Shown piece after piece: positions 23,531 through 35,089 of a stretch of 64,000 nucleotides of DNA (position 1 is the first letter of the stretch; each line of letters opens with the position of its first letter). The position numbers and the translations under genes were made by a program. The notes below the pieces were generated by a model. The model saw nothing but the letters and a program-made list of their open reading frames with translations. It did not search any database and was not told where the DNA came from. The DNA comes from Saxidomus purpurata (taxonomy: Eukaryota; Mollusca; Bivalvia; Venerida; Veneridae): the NCBI GenBank assembly GCA_022818135.1, contig JAFMSR010000003.1:11190251-11254250 (forward strand). The letters run 5' to 3'.

Positions 23531-23984
23531 CACGACTTGCATTTGGAGAACGGTTATGAAAAAAAAAACGTGTGCATTTTGTTAGCATTCACAGTAAGAA
23601 AAAAAAAGAATCCCCAGTTGAAGACCCCAGATGTACATCAATTACTGTTGATAAAATCGGATACATTTTGGAAGTCTCGTTAACACTGTTTTCTGGTCAT
23701 TTGCTACTTTCAACTAAAGGTAAAATAATTCTAGATTGGTGAGCAACCTGGGTACATTTTTAGTTTCGTTTAGTTCATATCTGTTCCAAAGTTTTTCTTT
23801 CAACCATATTTCTGTAATTTTGACTCTCGTAATCTGCGTGCTTAATTTATATGAAAGCAATTTAGTAGTCTAGGTAAACATACCAGTGAGTCAATCTCAG
23901 ATATAAGCAAGAAATAATGAGATAATATCGAAAAGATTGGCTTGAAAGAGCTGTTATATACAGTGTAAATCTAGTGAATTTGGT

Positions 23985-24218
23985 ATGACCCCACGGCAAG
24001 CAAGTATTCTTGAAAATAACTCAATCCATTGTACAAAACTGATCCAGTCCTGCTTTCTTACACTGAAGATGTTTCTGCACAAGAGATGGTTGGTTGTTAA
24101 CATTCTTTTCCTTATTGTTTTAGCCTATTTTGTCCACTGGGTCTACAAGGCATTCTTCGACTATACAGGTTGTGCCAAAAGCTGTTTCGGCTACATTATA
24201 AATCTAGTCAAAAGGTGA
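23985..24218 (+). CDS. Possible small membrane-protein ORF
   Basis: Not a recognised gene. An open frame of 77 codons with a second ATG at about 24,069 gives a 49-residue peptide. It has KRW, then a transmembrane-like span (LVVNILFLIVLAYFVHWVY), then a short tail with two Cys. The neighbouring small ORF at 23.33 kb also has one span on the same strand, but nothing links them. Low confidence. Confidence 0.2.
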   Translation: MTPRQASILENNSIHCTKLIQSCFLTLKMFLHKRWLVVNILFLIVLAYFVHWVYKAFFDYTGCAKSCFGYIINLVKR

Positions 24219-24824
24219 CCCTGTATCATACCCACCTATAGAGTGTTGACCAATGAAATTGCTTTTTTCGAACAGATTAGTCTCTCAGACACCAGAAAAT
24301 GCTGTTTTTATATGGGCATGACCAACCCATTTTTTTCAATTTGGCAAGGGAGACAACCACCCCACTCGGTCAGTTGAGATTTAGGGGTCTAAACCGCATG
24401 TGTACAACTTCTATTCATATGGCGATTTCAGCGTTATTTATTATGATAACCAGTCCTAAAATATTCATTCGCGTGCAGAAGACATTGCATTTTATTTTTC
24501 AAATGAGTTTTTTGCATTTGTAAACACAACCTTTTCTACCAATCAGGTAATGTCTCATTTAATCTTACGGTTTTCCCTGTACTTTTTTCAGCCAATCCCT
24601 GAGCCGGACTGCAATAGGATCATCTGACCTTAAGGAAGCCCATCATTTTCCTAAGTGGATGGGGTGCATGTTTTTTTTCATTTTTCATTTTTTCTTTAAT
24701 ACCAAATGTGTTTTACTTTGTTGGGATGCCATACTATTGTAGTATACTTACACTAATAATTCATGAAAAGAAAAATAGAAATTAGTGAATTATTACGAAG
24801 AACGGATACATTTTGAAACATTTT

Positions 24825-25063
24825 CTTGCTTGTGCACAAACAAAGTCTGTGTGACAGAATCATGAAAATAAAGGAAATAAAACATAGTTTACACCATTAT
24901 CAAAATACTCTTGTGTTAAAAGTATTAGTTTACCAAGCCATTCAATGTATGTGTTTGATACAGTTAAACAAAACAATGCCGCTCAGAGTTTGTTGATTGC
25001 AGTGTAAACTATGTTTTAGTTCCTTTATTCTGTCACACAGTCTTTGTTCGCCAACGAGCAAGA
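24825..25063. mobile_element. Inverted-repeat MITE
   Basis: CAAAGTCTGTGTGACAGAA and AAACATAGTTTACAC in the left arm are matched in reverse by TTCTGTCACACAGTCTTTG and GTGTAAACTATGTTT on the right. Arms are about 60-75 bp with a 100-bp spacer. It abuts the pearl-like repeat to its right. Confidence 0.75.
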
Positions 25064-25072
25064 TAATATTAA

Positions 25073-26146
25073 ACAAGAGCTGTCCCTCACAAGTGACGAA
25101 TGCCCCCGAAAGAGGTGCCTCACAGTCTGTGTCCTCTCCATGTGTTCAATAAATGTGCTATCTAATTTTAAAATCCTTCCATGCATGACAGAGTAATCAT
25201 GCATACAGTATTCCATTACTTTAAACACTAAGTGTGACCTTGACCTTTGAGGTAGGGACTTGGGTCTTGCCTGGACACATCCGCTTGATGTGCTAGACAT
25301 TTTTGCCAAGTTATTTTAAAATCCTTCAAAGCATAATAAAGTTATAGTCCGGACACAAATGTATGCATATATACAGGATTCCATTACCTATAAATTCTAA
25401 GTGTGACCTTGACATTTGTGGTAGGGATGTGGGTCTTGCACGCGACACGTCGTCTTGATGTGCTAGACATTTGTGCCAAATTATTTTAAAATCCTTCAAT
25501 GCATGACAAAATTACAGTCCGGACACGAATGTGTGCATATATGCATATATAGAGGAATCCATTACCTTCAAACTCTAAGTGTGACCTTCACCTTTGAGCT
25601 AGGGACGTGGGTCTTGCACGCGACACGTCGTCTTGATGTGCTAGACATTTGTGCCAAGTTATTTTAAAATCCTTCAATGCATGACAAAGTTACAGTCCGG
25701 ACACGAATGTGTGCATATATGCATATATAGAGGAATCCATTACCTTCAAACTCTAAGTATGACCTTGACCTTTGAGCTAGGGACGTGGGTCTTGCACGCG
25801 ACACGTCGTCTTGATGTGCTAGACATGTGCGCCTAGTTATTTTAAAATCCTTCAATGCATGACAAAGTTACAGTCCGGACACGAATGTGTGCATATATAG
25901 AGGATTCCATAACCTTCATACTCCAAGTGTGACCTTCACCTTTGAGCTAGGGATGTGGGTCTTGCACGCGACACGTCGTCTTGATGTGCTAGACATGTGT
26001 GCCAAGTTATTTTAAAATCCTTCAATGCATGACAGAGTTACAGTCCGGACACGAATTTGTAAGTGGGGACGCACGGACGGACGGACAGACAGACGGACGG
26101 ACAGACGGTGCGATTTTAATATGCCTTTCTTCGGGGGCATAAAAAT
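25073..26146 (+). repeat. Pearl-like repeat with five ~178-bp core units
   Basis: Starts ACAAGAGCTGTCCCTCAC. Core units contain CGCGACACGTCGTCTTGATG (at 25441, 25619, 25797, 25967; first unit diverged), TTAAAATCCTTCAATGCATG and CAGTCCGGACACGAATG. The spacing is 178, 178 and 170. A (GGAC/AGAC)n tract at about 26,070-26,108 and the right end TTCGGGGGCATAAAAA follow. Subterminal TGCCCCCGAA / TTCGGGGGCA are inverted. Small open frames inside are by-products. Confidence 0.85.
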
Positions 26147-26438
26147 GTCTCTGACTTTCATTATAATTTACTAATTCCTATTTTTAATACTACAATATGA
26201 TGGCATCCATTCCCCCGATAAAAAAAGTTTGATAATAAAAGAAAAACAGCGGACAGTGCTGTTCTTGCAAAATTTCGACAATTCAAGGGCAGTAACTCCG
26301 TGAAACATTTGGCAAATCTATCCCGAGGTTCCTTTTGTTGCAATGTCATTTAAAAAAATACTGCGTTGCATTTATAGCATGTACTCCCGATTTAGAAATG
26401 GCAACATTAGGAATGTATTACGAACAAATAACGGTCTA

Positions 26439-26625
26439 CAGTGAACTCCGTATATAACGACTCCGGATATAGCGAAATTTCGGATATAAGGAACACATTT
26501 TCTCTGCCCGAGTTTTTTTCTTTCCTTATCTTATAGATACAAATGATATAGGGATATAAGAAAGTCCAGATATAAGGAGCAAATTTAAATGGTCCCGAGG
26601 AGTTCGTTATAAACGGAGTTTACTG
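26439..26625. mobile_element. Pogo-like MITE, copy 2
   Basis: CAGTGAACTCCGTATATAAC and GTTATAAACGGAGTTTACTG termini, TA on both sides, interior CCGGATATA motifs as in copy 1. 187 bp. Confidence 0.8.
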
Positions 26626-26627
26626 TA

Positions 26628-28691
26628 TTTCATCGATAATATATATTTATTGGCAATATGGCATCTACAAAGTAATTGTTCACCCAAAATGCTAATGAGG
26701 CGTTTTAAAGCAATTCAGGGGCAACAACTCTGTAGTGCGTTTGGCACTCTGACTGCTTATCAAAGTTGACCGAGATATCATGTCGATAAACTTTGTAAAA
26801 AAAGGTTTGGTGGCGATTACTTTTCGAGTTAGAGAGCGGAAAAAGCCGGGGCCTTATGCGTCTATGTAGAAAATGAAAAGCAAAAACATACTTTGCAGAA
26901 TAGTATTTTTTTATTTTAAGATGAATGCTTTAAAACAATAAGAACAGAGTAAAATGTTTGAAACCACAATAAAATTTCCATAATATTAAAATTTTAATCT
27001 ATTCAAACCCTTTCTTAATTGTATACAAGCAATGAAAACTCGCCTAGAAAACACTTAACCAGCTACATCAGCCTGTGTTTCATTAATTCTGAGTGTGATT
27101 TTCACAATTTTAAACGCTCTTTATTGGTCACATAGTGCGTATACTTCGTCCCAAAGGTACATTATCATTACCAATGTATTTCAACCACAAAATCACACTT
27201 ACTTTTTTAATTTGCAACACCCATAACATTAATTAATCACAAAATAAGATAAGATTTAACTAAAATCTATTCATGTTCTTAAGAATAGGATAACTGGTTA
27301 TATAGACATTTTACTATTCCATTACGCCTAGCATATAGAATTTAAGAACAATTTTTCATGATACTGAAAAATGTTTCTTTTTATAAGAATAATAAACTGT
27401 ATAGTACATGACCGAGTGACCTATAGTTCTGCAAGAGTATATATTTAATTTTTCTAATCGTTTTCTTCTTCACTAGATCTATACATATATTTCTGCCCAA
27501 TATGCGCCAAATGAAAACTTCCGGTGTGCAGTTGTGCCTACTGTCTATTAAAAAGGACTACTTTTTGGATCACAACTTTGCAAAACACCCCTATTTAAAG
27601 AAATAGACTTACCCAAAAGGGCAGTCAGCAGATTCCATTGTAAAAATCTAGGTACTAGTAAATGGGTTAAATAGAGACAGACAAAGCGACACATCATTTA
27701 AACCTTATCCCAAACCCATCGGCATCTCCTACTTTACATACGATATGTTTCAGTGTAAGCACAGTCACGTGTTTATTTGCAACCAATCAAGACAACCATA
27801 AATTATAAAAGAAAAGGTAATACGAATCTATGAAAAAAGTAAAAGACAAGATAACAGTTCGTATAATATATTTTGTTATGTGATGGTACCTGTCCAATTG
27901 CTGGCATCTAACTTGTTTGGTCTCCAGGAATCGATGGTTACGGGACTATATTACAGGCGTAAGCGTTAGCGAACCGTGGTAATAAGTTTGATTAACCAAT
28001 AATATGTACCTATAAACCTGCTTATAGTTTGTGCTACCTACAGATAACGTTAACACTGAAATATATAGAGATTTTAGGCAGAGCTTAACACAGATGTCGC
28101 ATTGAAAAGATAAGTGAAACAATTATTTTCGTTGAGTCGATACTTAGTAAAATATGGATATACAGTCAGTATAATAAATACCCTAAACAAACTAAAATTT
28201 ATAACTTATTTTCAGAATACAAGAGTATTCGAAGAACTTTTAGAGAATAATGTCTCAGCAAATTCTAGAAAATAATGTTTCAGCAAACCGTTTAGAGAAA
28301 AGTGTTTCTTCCTAGCATTAAAAAATAAACTTTTCAGTAGATAAGCAATATCCGGTTTGCGGGAATAGTTAGTTTTATATTACTGTGTTTGGTCTTGATT
28401 TTTCAAGAAATCAAAATGCACAAAATTTCAGCATTCATGATGAAAAATATACGTAAATATTGTGCAACAGTTAATACATAACATCTAATTTGTCCAACAT
28501 TAGACTTACGAGCGTAACATGCAAACTTGTACACACATGCACGTGTCATTTTTTTTTACTTTATATGAGAACAAAATATATCTGACGGCGTCTTTGTATG
28601 CCCAACATAATCTAACATGTGAATTCTTAGTTTCAAAGAAATATGATTCAAGACTCAAGGTTACATATCATGTAGCTCATTTCCGGAACAT
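26628..28691. other. No recognisable coding feature; probable 3' flank of the insulin-like gene
   Basis: Includes the presumed 3' UTR of the minus-strand gene, with the nearest AATAAA (minus) at 27,777-27,772. No repeat or RNA gene recognised. Confidence 0.45.
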
Positions 28692-28964
28692 TTAAGCCAC
28701 CAACGGGGTTCTGGTCGCCAAAGGACCAACAGGGCGAACAAAGAAAAAGGGTGTTTTCCTCAAATTCGCGTATAGTCCTTTACTTTTTGTTTTCGTTAGT
28801 ACATTAAGTAATTTGGACCATCTATTCGTCGGTTTAATCGTCTGCGCCGGCTTTGTCGTCTGCGTCGGCTGTGGGCGTTGCGTCGCGGGCGGTGCTGTGG
28901 TTAGGGAATTAGGGTACTTATTCTGTGAAGCACTTTCCAAAATGTCATTGGCCACATCTTCTGT
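28692..28964 (-). CDS. Insulin-like gene, third coding exon (C-terminal extension) and stop
   Basis: The acceptor is a T/A-rich tract ending TTTTCAG, phase 0, which matches exon 2. It encodes 90 residues ending PLVA and a TAA stop. Residues 21-47 are a Thr/Pro/Gln-rich stretch with TTKPAQT-like spacing, likely O-glycosylated or disordered. This is followed by a basic segment (KLLNVLTKTKSKG) and a hydrophobic-aromatic end (TPFFFVRPVG). There are no cysteines. Its position matches the E domain of IGFs; no sequence relation is claimed. No AATAAA occurs on this strand until about 27,777-27,772, which would make a 0.9 kb 3' UTR. Confidence 0.85.
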   Translation of the reverse strand, partial: TEDVANDILESASQNKYPNSLTTAPPATQRPQPTQTTKPAQTIKPTNRWSKLLNVLTKTKSKGLYANLRKTPFFFVRPVGPLATRTPLVA

Positions 28965-31900
28965 CTGAAAATATATAAAAAATGGATATTTTATCAATGC
29001 ATCAGAATGCTAAAAACACATGTTCCTTATGATCGATGTCGAACATCTCCGCACTATATAGCCATGCTTTTACAGTTTTCTTAGTGCTTTTAAAAAAAAT
29101 ACGACTAAAGGCGTCTATTTTTAGCATCGACAAAGATAAATATAACCTTTTGTTTAATCCTTTTAACACTATTGTTATAATAATTTTATGCTTTAAACCG
29201 GTGGATAGCGCTGTAATATCCCCAGGTAGTCTACAGCACGACAGTCTAAAAATAGATTGACTATCTCCAGTCTAAGTATCCGTATCTTGTACATATTATG
29301 GCAACAATACTTTACACTCGCAATGTTCAACATGTACTTGTCATTCTTCCACATTAGGTCAGTACCATTAAAGGTTTAAGAAAGATAAAATAAGATAAGA
29401 TAAGATAAGCTTTATTTTTAGTCGTCAAGAGTACTGCAAATAACAAAACTCCTGAGAGGACATTTTAACCGACTATCAAAATAACGTACGTAGGCATAAA
29501 ATAACTTTTGTAAAAAGGCTGAAAGAGAAATGACAAGGTAACATATGCATGTATATACTAACACACACAATTGAAATTGTAAAAGACAGTTGAAATCTGT
29601 TTATATCTTTTTTCACTTACACATATTAGTGATTTAAAGACAATTCATTATTGTGACAACATTAAAGAGATAAAAATAGAGGGGTCACACTTACTATAGG
29701 TCCACTGGTTGGATTTGGGTAATGCACTCCTGATGGCGCTGCGCAATAGCTTTCCAAAGTATCTAGGGTACATGACTTTCGACAGCATTCTGTTACTACC
29801 CCGTGCCGTTGGAGAGTATTGGATCCAGCTAAATACTGCACTGCAGATCGTTTCGTAATTGTTGGCAGTGCTGAAACATGAATTTAGAACACCGTTATAA
29901 GTGACATAACAGATATGTGTGCACATATAACTTTACAACAACTGCATACAAAGGTAGAGCTTGCATACAAGTGACGTAACAGATATGTGTGCACAAACAA
30001 CTTTATAACAATTGCATAGACATGTAGAACATGCATACCAAAAAGGTCTTTAACCCTAGAAAATATCCAACGTATTTACAAAACAAGTGGGCCAAGATGG
30101 CCCTATATCACTCACCTGTATATCAATTGCCAATAATACAAGGGGTCATGATTTTAGCATATTTCGTAGAGGTCCACTACACAAGTAACATTTCAAATAT
30201 TTAAGCTTTGTCTGTGGGCCTTTTTTTTTTTTTCCTTATATAAGCCTATGCGAAATCAAGTGACCCCCCTCCCCTCCCGGGAAGGGTTAATTTTCACACA
30301 GGGATCATGATTTGAAAATATCTTGGTAAAGGTCCACAATGCAATGCTTTATGCTAAATATCTAAGTTCTAGGCCTTGTGGTTTCAGAGAAGAAGACTTT
30401 TAAAGTTTTTAATGTAAAATCAAGTGACCCCCCCCCCCCGGTGCTGGGTCAGTTTTGACCAAGGGGTCATGATTTGAACAAACTTGGTAGGGTCAACTAG
30501 GCAATACTGTGTACATGCTAAATATCTCAGCTCTAGGCCCTGTGGTTTTAGAGAAGATTTTAAAAGTTTTTCCTATATAAGACTAAGTAAAACCAAGTGA
30601 CCCCCTAGGCAGGGTCAATTTTGACTCAGGGCTCATAATTTCAACAAACTTGGTAGAAGTCCACTAGACAATGCATGCTACATGCCAAATATCTAAGCTC
30701 TAGGCCAGTTTCAGAGCAGAAGATTTTAAAAGTTTTTCCTATCTGCATTCTGCATAGCATTAAATTCTTTGAACAATTTCGGTAGAGCTTTGTGCAAGGA
30801 ACATCTCTGCATAGTTTCATCAATATTGGCCCAGTGGTTTCAGAGGAGATGCTGTTTGAAGCAAAATGTTGACGGACGACTGATGACGAGCGGACGGACG
30901 ACGGACAATAATCCATCCTCAAAGACAACACAGGAATTCCAATGCATCGTTGTAACATTACATAAACTTACGGCACATTTGTACAGAAAACAGAAGACTT
31001 AAATTAGTCTAAATGAGTGCTGGTTGTCAGCATTTATTTTTATAACGTGGTTATAACATTATAAAATTGTCCAAACAATAAAATAGGATTTTGAGAACCT
31101 AGGTTTCTGTATGAGAACCTAGAATCTCAATGTAAATCTAGGTTCTTACATTTTTCCAAACCCAAGCTCTCAAGGTTCGCATAATTTTAAGTTATCATTT
31201 GATATCATAGGGTTTACTCTATTTTAATACCACATAATTTAAAGCGGCGCTAAAAGATTGATTTAAACGCCAATTTTTAAATGAAGAGAATAACAAAGGA
31301 TACTAGTAATGTTTAAATTGTAAGACTGAGTGTAGGCGAATTATTATGAATGTTAAAGTGACATTATGCGCATCTTACTGCAAATAGTGTATTTTTGGTG
31401 ACAGTTTTATAAAAGCAATTTTTGGTTGCTGTGTCACTTTAAATATGTTAAATTAATGATTATGGCCGCATTAGCATTTGAAGTTGGTGCTTTAGATATA
31501 AAAAAATCGGATTGATGTCCAAAATGATAGTTGATTGTTTTTCGGCAGTGGATAGGGAAGCAACTCCTGCATGCAGTTGTTCTTTTCTTAAATTGACTCT
31601 CCCAGTCAAATAAGAAAATCAATATTTGGAAAGTTATTTTCTCATACTGGTAGCGATGAACCGGAGTTATGGTAGTATTGGGTTAAAAGCTATTATTTCC
31701 TCAACACTTTTGTACACACACCATATTCAGCTGGATTTTTACTTGAAAGAAATGCGCATAATGTCACTTTAAAATAAAAGATTGTTGTTTAACCGTTTTT
31801 CTGCCAAATTTCTAAAACAAACATGACCACTATAGTAACTGTTGTAGTCGTACTCGCTGAAAATATATAATTAAATAACATGAACTGCATGGAATCATGT

Positions 31901-34741
31901 TCAGACACGGAGAGCGAACAACCGAAATTCATGTTCAGAATTTACAATGACTGCATGGATAGCGAACAACCGAAATTCATGTTCAGAATTTACAATGACT
32001 GCATGGATAGCGAACAACCGAAATTCATGTTCAGAATTTACAATGACTGCATGGATAGCGAACAACCGGAATTCATGTTCAGAATTTACAATGACTACTT
32101 GGATAGCGAAAAACCGGAATTCATGTTCAGAATTTACAGTGACTGCATGGATAGCGAACAACCGGAATTCATGTTCAGATTAACAGTGACTGCATGGATA
32201 GCGAACAACCGGAATTCATTTTCAGAATTCACTGTGACTACATGGATAGCGAACAACCGGAATTCATTTTCAGATTAACAGTGACTACTTGGATAGTGAA
32301 CAACGAAATTTATTTTCAGAATTCACGGTGATTGGGTGTGTAGCGAACAACGAAATTCATGTTCAGAATTAACAGTGACTGCATGGATAGAGAACAAAGG
32401 AATTCATGGTCAGACTGCATGAATGTGAAGATTGGGTAACGAGAATGCAGCATCTCTTGCTATCTGATAGGTAAGGTGTAGGCTTGTGCCTGAATCGTCG
32501 ATGACAATATGATTAATATTACAGACAACAACAGCTATGATATTGAAAGAGTTAAAGACTATTATGAAGATCTTTTCAAATGTCATGTCGCACTGACATG
32601 TGTTAAATTACATTTTGCTTTATTGAAATAGGAAGGTTCGAAAAAATGCAATAATGTTTTGCAATAAAGAAGCCGCCGAAGGTGAACAAGTTCGCTCTGC
32701 CTTTCAATAATTCCGACAAGATACTGGAGCATTTAAAGTTATATTACAGTGCAAAATGACCACAATAATCAAGAACGAAGCTTAACACATAAGTGAGGCT
32801 TTGAAAACATGTAAAAAAATCAGTTATAATGAGTTATTTCTCTTGGTGAAGGATGGATTTTCAATTTTTGACTAGGGCATTCAAAAACGTTTTTTTTTTT
32901 ACAGATTTCCTCTATATGTATTCAATAGGAATCAAACTGTTCCAGGGACTCATATATTTTAGCTTTAACAATGGTAATATCTTCCTTAGAATTACGATAG
33001 TTTCTTAGAATTACGATAGTTCCTTAGAATTACGATAGTTCCTTAGAATGGTAATATCACTTTAAAGTCTACCTTACTTCAAAATAAGGATTGGTATGTA
33101 GACAAGATTTTGATGAAAGGGCAAAATTAGACTTAAATCGCTCATCTAAGCAAGCTGGGTTTTTTTGCAAATGGTTATATCTATGAGAAAAGCTGTATAG
33201 AAACTCTGTCAATACTATATAGTGGTTTAGTACCATATGTAGTAAAGTAGTGTAGTACTATGAAGTACTGTAGTATTGTAGTACAATGTACTCTACAGTA
33301 TAATGTATTAGAGTACTGTACAATACTGGAAGTACTTTTAGCTGAACCATTTTCTGTTTTAATGGTTCGATGCAAGGTTGCTACAGAGTAAGTTTCGCCA
33401 CCCTCCAAACACTGTTTCATTGAAGATAAATCTTTTTAACTAAAAAGGACGCCTTTCTGCAATAGATAGGAGCCGCTTCCTATGTTTTTTTTAAAAGCGT
33501 GTTACAGATTAAGTGCGATACAATATTTCACATAAACTATGCGAAAGAATGGGCTTAAAGGAAATGTTGACGACCTGTTTGTTTGTTATATTTGCTTATG
33601 GTCCGCCATCCTTGTTCAAGGTATATATGGTACGACCTGATGTTATGTATGTATGTATGTATGTATAATCGTTGGTATCGGTTTCCTATTTGTTATTATG
33701 ACCTGATGTTGACGACCGATGCAGGACAACCTATTTTATATCCTTCGGAGAGCTGGCATAATTATATATACTCCGTTTCATCGGAAGTGATGTAAACATC
33801 AGCAAAGAGACAGGGTTTTCATTGGTCCATCTACTGGGGTCAGGCTGATTCTGATTTTTCAGTAATCATGAGTTAAAATGTATCGACAAGGCCCGGTGTA
33901 ACTTCATTAGACAAAACATGTTCCGTACGATAACTGTTTATTCTATGGAAAGCCAAACATGTCTTAACCAGCATATACGCATAAGTATGCGTTACGACTC
34001 TCGAATGGATATACATGTAGCTCATTTAGAGCATTCGGTTTAAGTTAGGTCAAAAGATGTTAGACAAGGATTATTATCAACAGAAGTTTACTGAGACAGA
34101 TATTTTTGGACACGTAAAATTGAAAATCGGAACAGTCATTTTATTTAATTTGCCATATGGGCGCGTCTACGTGTTTATAAAATCATTCTCAAAATGTTTA
34201 AAGGTCCAATACTAACGAAAGCAAAAATTCAAATATACTCAAAAAAGCACAAAAATAAGTTAGTTTTAATAAAAATGAAAATTGGTACGTAGAAATTCTA
34301 AATAAAACCATAGTACATGTACAGTTATTTTTCTTTGCATTATGAAGAAAGTTAAAAAGATCTGGGTAGTCATTTTGTCGAATCACTGAGATTTCAACAT
34401 AATACACATACTTTTCTTCGTGTTCCAAACACTTTCTGTAAATTTTAACCTGACAATCTTCATTATTTAGTGTCTTGCATAAGGTAATGTACTTGCCATT
34501 GAAATAACTGTCACTTAATTTTCGCTTAGTAGTGGACCTTTAATTGTTTGCTAAATATGATTTTCACCTTCATAAGAAAATTTATAAACTCTACTTTACC
34601 GTCTTGATTTATCCAGTGAAATCCCCTGCCATCACAGATTAGGTCCAGCATGTCCGCCAACGCCTTTCCGCACATTTGAACCCCTAAGACTTTGGTAAAT
34701 ACAGTCGCAGACAAGATGATGAGGGTGTTGATCAGGTTCAT
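28692..34741 (-). CDS. Insulin/IGF-family peptide precursor, three coding exons
   Basis: Secreted peptide hormone precursor of the insulin family, expected to act through a receptor tyrosine kinase (family knowledge). Joining 34741-34600, 29870-29695 and 28964-28692 gives 196 residues. Residues 1-20 are a signal peptide. The B chain follows with CGKALADMLDLIC (Cys24, Cys36, canonical C-x11-C) and RGF at 39-41. KR at 54-55 is a dibasic site. The A chain is GVVTECCRKSC...ESYC (Cys76, 77, 81, 90, canonical CC-x3-C-x8-C). There are exactly six cysteines, whereas many molluscan insulin-related peptides have eight. Only a single Arg (69) precedes the A chain, and a 106-residue tail follows it, so the layout is IGF-like rather than insulin-like. 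Introns are phase 1 (in the C peptide, the conserved insulin-gene position) and phase 0. ATG at 34741 is chosen because it follows a clean splice acceptor and opens the signal peptide. Family assignment is firm; the orthology group is not. Confidence 0.93.
28965..29694 (-). other. Intron 2 of the insulin-like gene
   Basis: 730-base GT-AG phase-0 intron. It holds a short (GATAA)n run at about 29,392-29,411 and nothing else recognisable. Confidence 0.85.
29695..29870 (-). CDS. Insulin-like gene, second coding exon (C peptide and A chain)
   Basis: The acceptor is ATGTTTCAG and the donor is ATA|GTAAGT, a strong match to consensus. The exon completes an Ala codon split over the phase-1 junction, then reads 58 codons without a stop. 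It contains the KR processing site, a 14-residue C peptide ending LQR, and the A chain with HGVVTECCRKSC and a Tyr-Cys end. A Pro/Gly-rich stretch after the last Cys (APSGVHYPNPTSGPI) begins the C-terminal extension. The exact phase agreement with the exon at 34.6 kb is the strongest evidence that the two belong to one gene. Confidence 0.93.
30082..30925 (+). repeat. Pearl-like repeat family A, near-complete copy in intron 1
   Basis: Begins AACAAGTGGGCCAAGATGG and TCACTCACCTG. Four to five tandem sub-units carry AAGTGACCCCC, GGGTCA(A/G)TTTTGAC, TCATGATTTGAAC, TTGGTAGAGGTCCAC and CTAAGCTCTAGGCC. It ends with ACGGACGACTGATGACGAGC and GGACGGACGACGGAC. A 13-base C run occurs at about 30,427. Confidence 0.8.
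31907..32420. repeat. 48-bp minisatellite in intron 1
   Basis: Eleven units of 47-48 bp (AGCGAACAACCGAAATTCAT, then GTTCAGAATTTACAATGAC). Early units are 48 bp and nearly identical; later ones are 47 bp and more diverged. Since 48 is divisible by three, open frames appear on both strands, including a 16-residue repeat DSEQPKFMFRIYNDCM, but they fail where units become 47 bp. Confidence 0.9.
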
Positions 34742-34756
34742 ATTATGCAAAGGAAT
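34600..34756 (-). CDS. Insulin-like gene, first coding exon (signal peptide and B chain)
   Basis: The exon starts after a T-rich acceptor ending TTTTCAG, with 15 bases of 5' UTR before the ATG, so at least one non-coding exon or alternative leader must lie at higher coordinates. It codes for 47 residues plus one base. The hydrophobic core LINTLIILSATVF is followed by the B chain, which ends in HWINQD. The donor is ACG|GTAAAG, leaving phase 1. Reading through the donor adds about 20 non-insulin residues before a stop, so splicing is needed to reach the A chain. Confidence 0.92.
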
Positions 34757-35089
34757 CTGAAAATAAAATAAAAAAGGCTTGACTGTACTTTGTTTCTAAA
34801 TTTGGTTTCATTTGGATTTCATTGCTTTTTATGGTTATAATGTATTCACTTTGTTCTGTGTGGAAAAAATCTGCAACCAATCAAAATAATTAGTTTGACC
34901 GCACGTTGTCTTAACTCTTCAGTTTCTAAATTTGGTTTCGTTTTGGATTTCTTTAAAGCAACTTTACTTTAAGCAACTTTATTTAAGCAACTTTACTTTA
35001 AGCATTTTAAAGGCAATAAAGCAGTATGATTAGTAATACATCTTGAACAATGTAGCACAGATAGTGGCGTACTCCTGCACGCCGGTGTT

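Larger units (their letters stand above)
29871..34599 (-). other. Intron 1 of the insulin-like gene (coding-intron numbering)
   Basis: 4,729-base GT-AG intron separating B-chain and A-chain exons. It contains a pearl-like repeat (30.1-30.9 kb), a 48-bp minisatellite (31.9-32.4 kb), a 20-bp repeat of about four copies near 32,983-33,050 (CTTAGAATTACGATAGTTC-like), a low-complexity AGTACT-rich stretch at 33,235-33,330, and an (ATGT)n run at 33,644-33,666. No further exon is recognisable. Confidence 0.85.

Noticed and set aside
25473..25855. Repeated 61-64-codon frames
   Set aside because: They are the 178-bp core units of a pearl-like repeat; the two plus-strand frames are nearly identical for that reason.
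31880..32278. 132-codon frame with repeated DSEQPKFMFRIYNDCM
   Set aside because: It is a 48-bp minisatellite readable in several frames and both strands, lies in an intron of the insulin-like gene, and loses frame where units shrink to 47 bp.
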